A stretch of 53,781 nucleotides of DNA. Source: Flavobacteriaceae bacterium (lineage in GTDB: Bacteria > Bacteroidota > Bacteroidia > Flavobacteriales > Flavobacteriaceae). The stretch lies in the NCBI GenBank assembly GCA_002716845.1, contig PBCE01000023.1, forward strand, positions 1 to 53,781, read 5' to 3'. How positions within the stretch are numbered: position 1 is the first letter of the stretch; each line of letters begins with the position of its first letter. A model generated the notes under the pieces. That model made no database searches. It was not told where the DNA came from and saw only the letters and a program-made list of their open reading frames with translations. The position numbers were made by a program, and so were the translations under genes. Shown in pieces: positions 29,418 to 38,661 of this stretch.

Positions 29418-30497
29418 CTATTCCACAAGTGATACTATTTCTACCTCGAAGATCAGATCTGATTTGGGAGGAATTACCTGATTTCCATCTTCACCATAGG
29501 CCAATCCAAAAGGTAAAAATAAGGTGGCTTTGTCCCCTACATTTAAGAGTCTCAAGCCTTCTTTAAACCCAGGAATCATTGCTGCATTGGGATTTACGTC
29601 GGCCGTGATCGGTTGATACGCATTGGCAGCTTTTCGGTTTGAGTCTACTCTTCCCAGTGCTGTTGCAGTTTCCAAATTACTGGTTTCTAAAAGCACCCCA
29701 TCTGAAAAGTAAACTGCATAGTGGGCTTTTACAACATTAGTGGTAGTGACCTTTGGCCCAGATCCTTTTTCGCTAACAAAGTATTGAAGTCCTGACGATG
29801 TGATAGTGGACTTTTCCTTTTGGGAGGTGAATTTTTCCTGATTGGCTTTCATCATTGCAGCTTCTTTTTCTGCTCTTTCCCGATTTGTTTTGTCTTTTTC
29901 TGTTATGTAATTAGAGAAAACTTCAGCGGCGTTAAAACTTTTAGCACTTCTTCCTTTTCTAATAATCTTTATTTTCATTATCGTATCGTTTTGTGCTATG
30001 CTGTCCACGACAGCTTGCCCATTTAGAACCTTGCCAAAAACAGTATGTTTGCCATCAAGCCATGGTGTTTCTTTGTGGGTTATAAAAAATTGACTACCAT
30101 TGGTGCCTGGCCCTGCGTTGGCCATAGACAGAACTCCAGGACCATTGTGACTGAGGTCAGTGATTTCATCGTCGAACTGGTACCCAGGACCACCAGATCC
30201 TGTACCCGTAGGATCACCCCCTTGGATCATAAAGTCTTCAATCACCCTGTGAAAGATGATGCCATCGTAGTATTTTTTTCCAGAAAACTGATCCTCTACC
30301 AGAGGGTTATTTCCTTCGGCCAAGGAGACAAAATTAGCTACAGTAATCGGTGTTTTTTCAACTTCCAACTGTAACAAAATATCACCTTTATTGGTTTCGA
30401 GGTTGGCATACACGCCATCTACTAAATCAGGGTATTTTTGATCACAGCTCAACAGGAGCGTCACAAAAGTCAAAGCAATTAAATGGATTTTTATCAT
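29418..30497 (-). CDS. Peptidylprolyl isomerase: lipoprotein cyclophilin-FKBP fusion
   Basis: Lipobox LLLSC; cyclophilin domain [33 protein letters not shown]-terminal FKBP domain [44 protein letters not shown]. Confidence 0.93.
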   Translation of the reverse strand: MIKIHLIALTFVTLLLSCDQKYPDLVDGVYANLETNKGDILLQLEVEKTPITVANFVSLAEGNNPLVEDQFSGKKYYDGIIFHRVIEDFMIQGGDPTGTGSGGPGYQFDDEITDLSHNGPGVLSMANAGPGTNGSQFFITHKETPWLDGKHTVFGKVLNGQAVVDSIAQNDTIMKIKIIRKGRSAKSFNAAEVFSNYITEKDKTNRERAEKEAAMMKANQEKFTSQKEKSTITSSGLQYFVSEKGSGPKVTTTNVVKAHYAVYFSDGVLLETSNLETATALGRVDSNRKAANAYQPITADVNPNAAMIPGFKEGLRLLNVGDKATLFLPFGLAYGEDGNQVIPPKSDLIFEVEIVSLVE

Positions 30498-30507
30498 CGT
30501 TAATTAT

Positions 30508-31041
30508 TTAGTTTTTTTCTAATTCTAATAATGTTATAGTAAATCGCAAAGGTTGGTTGATTCCAATTTTATCACCATCTCCTTGATAACCATAGCAAAG
30601 GTATGAGGGAAAAAGAAATACACCAATTTCACCCATGGCTAAATATTTTACACCCACTCTTAGTCCCGGGATTAAATCTTCTTGATCTATAAAAAAGCTT
30701 ACTTCACCCAGTGTTTTTTCGTCGTAGAGTAAGTTTCCATTCAGATCTTCTATGCGGTAAATAAAAGTGACGCGATCACCTTTTAAAGGCAGAGCCCTGT
30801 TGTTTTTATTTTTTTTCTGATGCGCAAACCAGAACCCTTGGGGTGTAGCACTGAAGTCAAGTTTTTTTTCTTTTTCGATGTGTTGTTGAAAGAGCGCTTG
30901 TTCTATGGCAACAATATTTTTATTTCGTTTGGCAGACTCTTTTAAAAACACTTGCTTTTGTTTGTTGACGGGCCTTCGGGGCTCTAAATTTTGACAGCCA
31001 AAAAGTGACGTAAATGAGATCAATAGAAAAAACCTAAGCAT
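30508..31041 (-). CDS. gldI: GldI-like lipoprotein, FKBP-type peptidylprolyl isomerase
   Basis: Lipobox FTSLFGCQNLEPRRPV; FKBP core VTFIYRIEDLNGNLLYDE; LIPGLRVGVKYLAMGEIGVFLFPSYLCYGYQGDGDKIGINQPL; likely start MLRFFLL at 31041 (ORF open to 31065). Confidence 0.8.
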   Translation of the reverse strand: MLRFFLLISFTSLFGCQNLEPRRPVNKQKQVFLKESAKRNKNIVAIEQALFQQHIEKEKKLDFSATPQGFWFAHQKKNKNNRALPLKGDRVTFIYRIEDLNGNLLYDEKTLGEVSFFIDQEDLIPGLRVGVKYLAMGEIGVFLFPSYLCYGYQGDGDKIGINQPLRFTITLLELEKN

Positions 31042-32047
31042 TGAAAATAATTTTTTCTGTTTCAATTGATTTTATAAAATGCGAGACAGTTTCTTCGATG
31101 GAAGAGTCTGATTTACCTCCCGCAGCATTAAGATGTCCCCCACCACTAAAGTATTTTCTGGCAAATTGGTTCACATCGACGGATCCCTTTGAGCGGAAGG
31201 ACATTTTAATGATTTTTTCTGATTCATTTTCAATCATAATTACTGAAAGTAACACCCCTTTAAGGCTTAATCCGTAATTTACAAAGCCTTCTGTATCCCC
31301 TTTTTTAAAATTATTGTGGTTTAATTCTTTTTGAGAGAGGGTGATATAGACCACCGGAAGCCCCTCTATTTTTTTTAAATTATTGAGTGCAGTTCCCAGT
31401 AATCGGAGCCTGTTAAAAGATGCAGTATCGTATATATTTTGGTGAATCATATGCGGTTGGGCGCCTTTTTCGATAAGGGAAGAAACAATTTGATGGGTTC
31501 TTGCTGTGGTAGATGGGAAACGGAAAGAGCCAGTATCTGTCATAATACCTGTATAAAGGCAAGTGGCTATCGATTTATCTATTTTTATCGGATCAAATGC
31601 ATTGAGCAGTTCAAATACCATTTCGCAGGTAGACCCAACGTTGGCATCGGAGTATTTAAAATCAGCGAAATCTCCGGGGTTTTCATGGTGATCGATCATT
31701 ATTTTTTGCGCCTTGCTGCTGGCAACAATGTTTTCTAAATTGCCTATTCTATTAAGTTGATTGTAATCCAGTGTAAATATAATTTCGGCTTTTTCAATCA
31801 ATTCAACAGTTTTTTCGTTGGCGGTTGAATAGTTAATTATATTCTCCTGACCCGGCATCCAATTCAAAAACTTTGGATATTCGTTGGGGCTAATAATTTC
31901 GGCACTGTGCCCAGTTTTTACGAGAAAAAAATGAAGTGCAAGACAGCTTCCAAGTGCATCTCCATCGGGGTTTTTGTGGGGAATAATGACAATTTTTTTT
32001 GGGGTCTCAAGCTTTTTTATGAAACCGGAAAGCAATTGTTTGTTCAT
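31034..32047 (-). CDS. DHH/DHHA1 family phosphoesterase (NrnA-like)
   Basis: IIPHKNPDGDALGSCLAL, MIDHHENPGDFADF, YTGIMTDTGSFRF, GGGHLNAAGGKS. Confidence 0.93.
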   Translation of the reverse strand: MNKQLLSGFIKKLETPKKIVIIPHKNPDGDALGSCLALHFFLVKTGHSAEIISPNEYPKFLNWMPGQENIINYSTANEKTVELIEKAEIIFTLDYNQLNRIGNLENIVASSKAQKIMIDHHENPGDFADFKYSDANVGSTCEMVFELLNAFDPIKIDKSIATCLYTGIMTDTGSFRFPSTTARTHQIVSSLIEKGAQPHMIHQNIYDTASFNRLRLLGTALNNLKKIEGLPVVYITLSQKELNHNNFKKGDTEGFVNYGLSLKGVLLSVIMIENESEKIIKMSFRSKGSVDVNQFARKYFSGGGHLNAAGGKSDSSIEETVSHFIKSIETEKIIFNA

Positions 32048-32166
32048 ATTTCAAAGGTACCAAAATTTATGCCTCAGGATTTCAATCATAGGGTTAAAAT
32101 TTATTTTAAAGTTTTGGAATCTCAACTGGCTTCAATTTTATAGATTTGCACTACAGAAAAACAACA

Positions 32167-32586
32167 ATGTCAAGTAACAGAACTTTTACAATGATCAAGC
32201 CAGATGCGGTTGAAAAGGGCCATATAGGTGCTATTCTCAGTAAAATCGATGCCTCTGGGTTTAGAATTGTTTCCATTAAAATGACACAAATGTCCAAGCG
32301 TGATGCTGAAATGTTTTACGCCGTTCATCAGGAACGTCCCTTTTTCGATGATTTGGTATCATTTATGAGTCGAGGCCCTATTATTGCAGCGATTTTAGAA
32401 AAAGAAAATGCTGTTGATGATTTCAGAACGCTTATAGGAGCGACCAACCCAGAGGAAGCTGCTGCAGGAACCCTTCGAAAGGAATTCGCGACTTCCGTTG
32501 GAGAAAATGCTGTTCATGGTTCTGATAGCGACGAAAATGCTGCACTGGAGGGTGCTTTTCATTTTTCTGCAAGAGAAATATATTAG
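32167..32586 (+). CDS. ndk: Nucleoside-diphosphate kinase
   Basis: [53 protein letters not shown]; start at 32167. Confidence 0.97.
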   Translation: MSSNRTFTMIKPDAVEKGHIGAILSKIDASGFRIVSIKMTQMSKRDAEMFYAVHQERPFFDDLVSFMSRGPIIAAILEKENAVDDFRTLIGATNPEEAAAGTLRKEFATSVGENAVHGSDSDENAALEGAFHFSAREIY

Positions 32587-32885
32587 CGTAGAACCAATTT
32601 CGCAACGACTGCATTCCCTAGTTCCTCGTTCACCATCTTTATGATTTTGTCCTTGCCATAGCTGAGTTCTTCTCTAAGGGCTGGGTTGCTGAGGGAAATA
32701 AAAAGTGTGCTTCCCCTAAGAGAAATCTTATCGGTGTATTGTGAAATATTCAAACCCATCAACTTATGCCAAATTTCGTTTAGCCGAGCATTTGTAATAC
32801 CTGAGTAGAGCGCTTTTGAAGCAACAATTTCGCCAAGTATCTCGCTGACACTTTGCGGTTCAAACTTTCTCTTGGATGACTTCAT
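32583..32885 (-). CDS. DUF721 (DciA-like) domain-containing protein
   Basis: [53 protein letters not shown]. Confidence 0.85.
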   Translation of the reverse strand: MKSSKRKFEPQSVSEILGEIVASKALYSGITNARLNEIWHKLMGLNISQYTDKISLRGSTLFISLSNPALREELSYGKDKIIKMVNEELGNAVVAKLVLR

Positions 32886-32888
32886 TCA

Positions 32889-33299
32889 TTAATATTGACC
32901 TGAATATCTCAGGTAATGATATCTTTTTTCTCGGTGCTCTAAAACCAACTTCTCGTCGGTAAGCAAAATAATTTTTTCTGTCCATTGATCCCAAGGAGTT
33001 TGTAATTTTATAAAACAGTTGTCTCCTTCGAATATAATCTTAAAAATATTAAAATCTTCAGTGACAGAAAATTTATTGCCAAATTCAGGTTGGACTTTTT
33101 TTCTGATTCCTTCTATTTCATTGATTTCATAAAAATCAAGTAATTTCTCAGCACCTCTTGGATAGAACTTTTCACTTCCGTGGGAAATGTAATCTATTTT
33201 CCAATATCCTTCAATCAGATATACCTGATCGGGTTTTACCGATGAGGTACAGCCAAGAAAAAGGAGCGCCATAAGTCCTAAAAAAATCCTGAACATCAA
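32889..33299 (-). CDS. Small lipoprotein, possibly lipocalin-like
   Basis: Lipobox ALLFLGCTSS; short beta-rich sequence (IEGYWKIDYISHGSEKFYPRGAEKLLDFYEI). Confidence 0.7.
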   Translation of the reverse strand: MMFRIFLGLMALLFLGCTSSVKPDQVYLIEGYWKIDYISHGSEKFYPRGAEKLLDFYEINEIEGIRKKVQPEFGNKFSVTEDFNIFKIIFEGDNCFIKLQTPWDQWTEKIILLTDEKLVLEHREKRYHYLRYSGQY

Positions 33300-34382
33300 T
33301 TAGCTAAGATTAAAAATTTCATACTCAAAAGTACTTTCTTGCAGTGCTGCTTTGATTCTGTCCTGATGAGTGTCTGAGATAAAGATTTGCCCCATCCGAT
33401 CGCGGTCAAATAATTGAATGGTTTGGGTGACCCGGTCTTGGTCCAATTTATCAAAAATATCGTCCAGTAAAACAATTGGGTTCATCCCAGACTTTTCTTT
33501 CAAAAAATCGAACTGTGCCAATTTTAGCGCGATTAAAAAAGTTTTTTGTTGGCCTTGGCTACCAAATATTTTTATAGGTATGCCTCTAATCTGGAGGTCT
33601 AAATCATCTTTGTGAGTCCCTACAGAGCTGTATTGTAATATCTTATCCTTCTCTAAATGGGTGTCCAACAAAACCTCCAAGTCATTACCGTCTAGGTCGG
33701 AGACGTAACGAATGTCAACCTCTTCAGCCCCCTGACAAATACTTTGGTGCCTTTTGGTAAAAACGGGAATAAAAACCTCCATAAAGGATTTTCTTTTCTC
33801 GTAAATAGGTTTTGCCAATGCACACATTTGGTGGTTGTAAATAGACAAGGTCTCTTGATCAAAAGTTCTGTTTTTCGCAAAAAACTTAAGTAGTGCATTC
33901 CTTTGAGTAAGTATTTTGTTGTAATCAGAAATATTTTTGAGGTAAATTTTGTCGGTTTGACCGATGACACCGTCAATAAATTTTCTTCTGGTGCTGCTGC
34001 CCTCAATAATTAAATTTCGATCGGCTGGTGACACGATCACCAATGGGATTAAACCAATATGATCTGCAATTTTATCGTAGACTTTACCGTTTCTTTTTAC
34101 TGTTTTTTTTTGTCCTTTTTTTAAACTGCAATTAATTTTCAATTCTTTGACTCCATTGTTGAACCTTCCTTCGATCATGAAAAATTCCTTTCCAAATTGT
34201 ATGTTTTGTAACCCAGAGGGATTAAAATAACTTTTGGTGAAAGCTAGGTGATAGATACTATCTAATACGTTAGATTTTCCTATGCCGTTGTTGCCAATAA
34301 AGCAGTTTATTGGAGCCTTAAAATGGAATTGCAAGGCTTCAATATTTTTATAATGGGTGAGGGTTAACTGTTTTAAAAACAT
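33300..34382 (-). CDS. recF: DNA replication and repair protein RecF
   Basis: FLKQLTLTHYKNIEAL, INCFIGNNGIGKSNVLDSIYHLA, GSQGQQKTFLIALKLAQF, PIVLLDDIFDKLDQDR. Confidence 0.97.
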   Translation of the reverse strand: MFLKQLTLTHYKNIEALQFHFKAPINCFIGNNGIGKSNVLDSIYHLAFTKSYFNPSGLQNIQFGKEFFMIEGRFNNGVKELKINCSLKKGQKKTVKRNGKVYDKIADHIGLIPLVIVSPADRNLIIEGSSTRRKFIDGVIGQTDKIYLKNISDYNKILTQRNALLKFFAKNRTFDQETLSIYNHQMCALAKPIYEKRKSFMEVFIPVFTKRHQSICQGAEEVDIRYVSDLDGNDLEVLLDTHLEKDKILQYSSVGTHKDDLDLQIRGIPIKIFGSQGQQKTFLIALKLAQFDFLKEKSGMNPIVLLDDIFDKLDQDRVTQTIQLFDRDRMGQIFISDTHQDRIKAALQESTFEYEIFNLS

Positions 34383-34463
34383 GTAAACAAATATAGTTTG
34401 GTTTCTTAAGTTATGACAATAATTAATTTTATTTCACTGCACTTATTTTCAATATGAAAGGAG

Positions 34464-34496
34464 TTTTTGATTTTGGCACAAAAAAGGTTAATTTTG
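34464..34496 (+). promoter_or_regulatory. Bacteroidota primary-sigma-type promoter upstream of the TPR/ribH/mutL gene set
   Basis: TTTTTG (34464-34469), 19-bp spacer, TAATTTTG (34489-34496) matching TAnnTTTG; start codon at 34516. Confidence 0.6.
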
Positions 34497-34515
34497 GAAA
34501 TTCAAAAAATCAAAG

Positions 34516-35277
34516 ATGGCAACCTACAAAAAGCGTGGTTATAAGAAATCGATTATTCCCAGCAGTAAGAACCAGACCGAACAAGAAAGCACAACCGCTG
34601 AGGTGTTTGAAAAGTTAGATTCAACGGCATCGATTACCGAGGATTGGATTTCTAAATATCAAAACTTTATACTCGCTGGTGTTGGTGTTGTTGCCTTATC
34701 AGTACTTTCCTATCTCGGGTATCAGAACTATATTTTAGAGCCCAAAAATAAAGAGGCCATCAGTGAATTAAATCAAGCTCAGATTTATTTTGAATTGGCA
34801 GTCAATGGGCAGAACTCAGATTCCCTATTCCAACGTGCACTTAATGGAGGAGAAGGAAAATATGGTTTCCTGGACATTATTGACAACTATTCAGGCACAC
34901 CAGCGGCCCAATTGGCCACCTACAGTGCTGGAATGTCCTACCTCAATCTCGGCGATTATGTAAACGCCATTGAATACCTCGATCAATTCGATACAGATGA
35001 TATAATTTTAAATGCCTTGGCCAAAGGGGCCATTGGCGATGCTTTTGCTGAAATCGGCCAGCCAGAGGAATCATACGCCTATTATGTAGCAGCATTTGAG
35101 GCCAGTGACAATTCTTTCAGCACTCCAAAATACCTTTTTAAAGCAGCAATCTTAGGAGCTTCATTGGGTAAAAATAGTGCGGCTTTAAAATACTTTAAAA
35201 GAATTGAGGCCGATTACCCAGAATCTGCTGAGGCCGCAAAAGTGGTTGTGCAAATAGGTCGTTTGGAAAACCTTTAA
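34516..35277 (+). CDS. Tetratricopeptide repeat protein with single TM helix (YfgM-like)
   Basis: TM segment FILAGVGVVALSVLSYLGY; AAQLATYSAGMSYLNLGDYVNAIEYLDQF. Confidence 0.85.
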   Translation: MATYKKRGYKKSIIPSSKNQTEQESTTAEVFEKLDSTASITEDWISKYQNFILAGVGVVALSVLSYLGYQNYILEPKNKEAISELNQAQIYFELAVNGQNSDSLFQRALNGGEGKYGFLDIIDNYSGTPAAQLATYSAGMSYLNLGDYVNAIEYLDQFDTDDIILNALAKGAIGDAFAEIGQPEESYAYYVAAFEASDNSFSTPKYLFKAAILGASLGKNSAALKYFKRIEADYPESAEAAKVVVQIGRLENL

Positions 35278-35279
35278 CC

Positions 35280-35753
35280 ATGGCAACTGCCGACAAAAGC
35301 CTGTCTAAATACGACCCATCTCAGGTTCCAGATGGTGCCGACTACCGGGTGGCACTGGTCGTTTCAGAATGGAACATTAAGATCACTGAGGCTTTGTTTC
35401 AAGGTGCTAAAACCACCTTACTATCCCACAATGTCCCTGATAAAAATATTATAAGAATTAATGTGCCAGGCAGCTTTGAGCTCATATACGGCGCCAGTCG
35501 CGCCCAGCAAATGGATTTCGACGCTGTAATTGCCATAGGTTGTGTTATTCAAGGAGAGACTCGTCATTTTGAGTTTATTTCTAATGCAGTAGCACAGGGC
35601 ATTAAAGACCTAAACGTCAACAGCACTACTCCGGTTATTTTTTGTGTTTTGACTGATGAAACACTGGAGCAGTCTGAGGCGCGCAGTGGAGGTGAAAAAG
35701 GAAATAAAGGGGTTGAAGCCGCTGTAACGGCTCTAAGAATGATATGGCTGTGA
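35280..35753 (+). CDS. ribH: 6,7-dimethyl-8-ribityllumazine synthase
   Basis: VALVVSEWNIKITEALFQGA, VPGSFELIYGA, AIGCVIQGETRHFEFI, VIFCVLTDETLEQSEARSGG.KGNKG. Confidence 0.97.
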   Translation: MATADKSLSKYDPSQVPDGADYRVALVVSEWNIKITEALFQGAKTTLLSHNVPDKNIIRINVPGSFELIYGASRAQQMDFDAVIAIGCVIQGETRHFEFISNAVAQGIKDLNVNSTTPVIFCVLTDETLEQSEARSGGEKGNKGVEAAVTALRMIWL

Positions 35754-35846
35754 ATTTCTTTTCACAAACTGTTCAAACTAAATGGCGATTTAAAACACTT
35801 TAGTTAAATTTGATTAGGGTAATTCATTGTCCTTATCTATAACAAT

Positions 35847-36143
35847 TTGATGCAAATGAAAATCAGCCTATTAAAGCTTAGAAAAAACCGCAGTTACAAT
35901 TATACTCCGCGCTACTACAGTGGTAAAGAGGGCGGTAATCCTTATGATTTTGACTCAAAATTTTCAAAATACAGAGACACCTACAATCAAAATGATTTTG
36001 GCCAGCAATGGCAAGAAGCTAGGTTGAAAATGCGCACCAAAAGAAACAGAGGAGTATCCTCTCGTTTGGTATTTATTATTTTGATTTTGACTTTGGTATT
36101 TTTGTACATCATCGACTTTGATCTGTCCATATTCAATAATTAA
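35847..36143 (+). CDS. Small hypothetical protein with C-terminal TM segment
   Basis: 98 aa ORF between ribH and mutL; C-terminal hydrophobic helix LVFIILILTLVFLYIIDF; homologues are often labelled riboflavin synthase subunit beta, without visible support in the sequence. Confidence 0.75.
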   Translation: MMQMKISLLKLRKNRSYNYTPRYYSGKEGGNPYDFDSKFSKYRDTYNQNDFGQQWQEARLKMRTKRNRGVSSRLVFIILILTLVFLYIIDFDLSIFNN

Positions 36144-37921
36144 TGGCAGATATAATTTCGCTTTTGCCAGATTATGTTGCCAATCAGATTGCTGCTGGCG
36201 AAGTCATTCAAAGGCCTGCATCAGTTGTTAAGGAACTTTTGGAAAATGCTATTGATGCTAAGGCCACTGAAATAAAACTACTGGTAAATGGCTCTGGAAA
36301 AACGCTCATTCAGGTCATTGACAATGGGATCGGGATGAGCCCCACCGATGTTCGATTAGCTTTTGAAAGGCATGCTACATCAAAAATTAAAATTGCCGAT
36401 GATTTGTTTTCAATTACCTCCAAAGGCTTCAGAGGAGAAGCTTTGGCTTCTATTGCTGCGATTGCGCAGCTGGATGTACAAACCAGAATTGCAGAAGAGC
36501 AAATGGCAAGTACACTCAAAATTTCAGGGAGTAAGGTAACAGAGCAAACGGTATCAGTAGCGCACAAGGGAACGTCCATAGCTGTAAAAAATCTCTTTTA
36601 CAATGTCCCTGCTCGAAGAAACTTCTTAAAATCAGATAAGGTAGAGCTAAGACATATTATCGATGAATTTCATAGGGTGGCTTTGGCACACCCCGAAGTG
36701 AAATTTAGTTTTTTACAAAATAACTCAGAGCTCTTTAATCTTCCCTCTTGTTCTCACAAGAAAAGGATAGCAAACATATTTGGAAATAAAACAGAGGAGA
36801 AACTTATCCCTATGGAGGAAATGACCTCTGTGGCGGGAATTGAAGGTTTTGTGGTAAAACCAGAATTTGCTAAGAAGTCTAGAGGGCAGCAGTTTTTTTT
36901 TGTAAATCACAGGTTCATAAAAAGCCCTTTTTTAAATCATGCAGTTAACGCCGCTTTTGAAGGTTTGATCAGGGATCAGTTTTACCCAGGGTATTTTATT
37001 TATATACAAATTGATCCAAAGTCAATTGACATCAATATTCACCCCACCAAGACAGAAATTAAATTTGAGGAAGAGCAGAATCTTTATGCAATTCTCAAAT
37101 CCATGACCAAGCACAGCTTAGGAATGTTTCAGGCAGCACCAGTTTTAGATTTTGACAGAGATCCAAATTTGGATACGCCATACGACTTACAGAACAAAAA
37201 CCCTACGAGTGAACCCAATATTGAGGTTGATTCTAGTTTTAACCCTTTTCAGAGACAAAGTGTAAATCCGCCAAAAGCTAGTTGGGAGAGCTTATATTCA
37301 GGCATGGAAATACCAGATGCTTCTGATATTGAGGGGAATGAATTGAAATTGGGGGTGGAACAAGCTCCAAAAGTATTTCAATTGCTGAGAAAGTTCGTTG
37401 TAACAACAACCCGTTCGGGACTGCTAATTATAGACCAACAACGCGCCCATCAGCGGGTATTGTACGAAAAGTTTCTTACCAGTCTCACCAAAAGAAATAT
37501 GCTGAGTCAGCAGCTTATTTTTCCAAAGGAAATAGAATTATCACAGCAACAGATGGCCTTATTTTCCGGATTGGAAGAAAACCTTAATGCTATGGGGTTT
37601 GTTGTAAAGCTCAGAGGAAAAAAATTAGTGATCACAGGGGTACCCTCCATTTGTAATGACAAACAAATAGAAAAACTATTTGAGGATATTTTTATATCCC
37701 CCGATGATGAAGAGCAAGTTGAAAGTTTCAGCAAGGGTGATTTCATGGCCAAGCTCCTTGCCAAATCACTGTCCATAAAAACTAATAACATTCTCTCTAC
37801 CGAAGAGCAACAGGCATTAGTGGACGATTTTTTTGCTTGTAAAGAGACCTTGACCTGCCCATTTAATCGTAAGATTTTTATTACTTTAGAAAAACAAGAA
37901 TTAGAAAAGAAATTGAATTAA
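36143..37921 (+). CDS. mutL: DNA mismatch repair protein MutL
   Basis: IAAGEVIQRPASVVKELLENAIDA, IDNGIGMSP, TSKGFRGEALASIAA, DINIHPTKTEIKF. Confidence 0.98.
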   Translation: MADIISLLPDYVANQIAAGEVIQRPASVVKELLENAIDAKATEIKLLVNGSGKTLIQVIDNGIGMSPTDVRLAFERHATSKIKIADDLFSITSKGFRGEALASIAAIAQLDVQTRIAEEQMASTLKISGSKVTEQTVSVAHKGTSIAVKNLFYNVPARRNFLKSDKVELRHIIDEFHRVALAHPEVKFSFLQNNSELFNLPSCSHKKRIANIFGNKTEEKLIPMEEMTSVAGIEGFVVKPEFAKKSRGQQFFFVNHRFIKSPFLNHAVNAAFEGLIRDQFYPGYFIYIQIDPKSIDINIHPTKTEIKFEEEQNLYAILKSMTKHSLGMFQAAPVLDFDRDPNLDTPYDLQNKNPTSEPNIEVDSSFNPFQRQSVNPPKASWESLYSGMEIPDASDIEGNELKLGVEQAPKVFQLLRKFVVTTTRSGLLIIDQQRAHQRVLYEKFLTSLTKRNMLSQQLIFPKEIELSQQQMALFSGLEENLNAMGFVVKLRGKKLVITGVPSICNDKQIEKLFEDIFISPDDEEQVESFSKGDFMAKLLAKSLSIKTNNILSTEEQQALVDDFFACKETLTCPFNRKIFITLEKQELEKKLN

Positions 37922-38661
37922 TGCGCAATATCACAGAAACAGTAAAACACCTGCTGATCATTAATGGTATTTTTTTCTTGGCCACACTCACATTGGGGAA
38001 TCAAGTCTATGATTGGTTTGCGTTACACTACCCAAATAACCCAAAATTTGAAATATGGCAGCCCCTAACGCACATGTTTATGCATGGCGATATTTCTCAT
38101 ATTTTCTTTAACATGTTTGGTTTGTGGATGTTTGGAACTCCGTTAGAGCAGATGTGGGGAAAGAAAAAATTTATTTTTTTCTATTTGTCCACAGGCTTTG
38201 GTGCAGCGGCACTCCAGTTGTTACTTTACTACTATCAGATTGATTATGTAAATGCTGCTTTGAATGAATTGGGATTGACGAATCTTGATATCAATAATTT
38301 TTATTCAACAGCGGAACTACCCACTTCCGCCATTAATGAAATAGGGGAGGGCTCACTTTCCAGCGCTTTCAATGCTTATCGTTCCGTTATGGTGGGTGCT
38401 TCAGGAGCACTATACGGGGTTTTGGTGGGTTTTGCGATGCTGTTTCCAAATGCCCAGTTAATGCTCCTGTTTCCACCGATTCCCGTAAAGGCCAAATTCC
38501 TTGTTCCCATATTGATTTTCGCTGACCTATTTTTTGGATTTTCATCTTACTCCATAGGACCTATAGCCCACTTCGCTCATGTGGGAGGAGCCATTACAGG
38601 TTTGGCAATGATGTGGTATTGGAAAAAGAATCAATTTGATAACAATCGATGGGATCTATGA
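37921..38661 (+). CDS. Rhomboid family intramembrane serine protease
   Basis: HMFMHGDISHIFFNMFGLWMFG, VGASGALYGVLVGFAMLFPN, HFAHVGGAITGLAMMWYW. Confidence 0.95.
   Translation: MRNITETVKHLLIINGIFFLATLTLGNQVYDWFALHYPNNPKFEIWQPLTHMFMHGDISHIFFNMFGLWMFGTPLEQMWGKKKFIFFYLSTGFGAAALQLLLYYYQIDYVNAALNELGLTNLDINNFYSTAELPTSAINEIGEGSLSSAFNAYRSVMVGASGALYGVLVGFAMLFPNAQLMLLFPPIPVKAKFLVPILIFADLFFGFSSYSIGPIAHFAHVGGAITGLAMMWYWKKNQFDNNRWDL

Noticed and set aside
35754-35846. Hairpin AACTAAA...TTTAGTT between ribH and the 98-aa gene as riboswitch or terminator
   Set aside because: Only a 7-bp AT-rich stem with a long loop, no T-run and no FMN-riboswitch-like conserved core.
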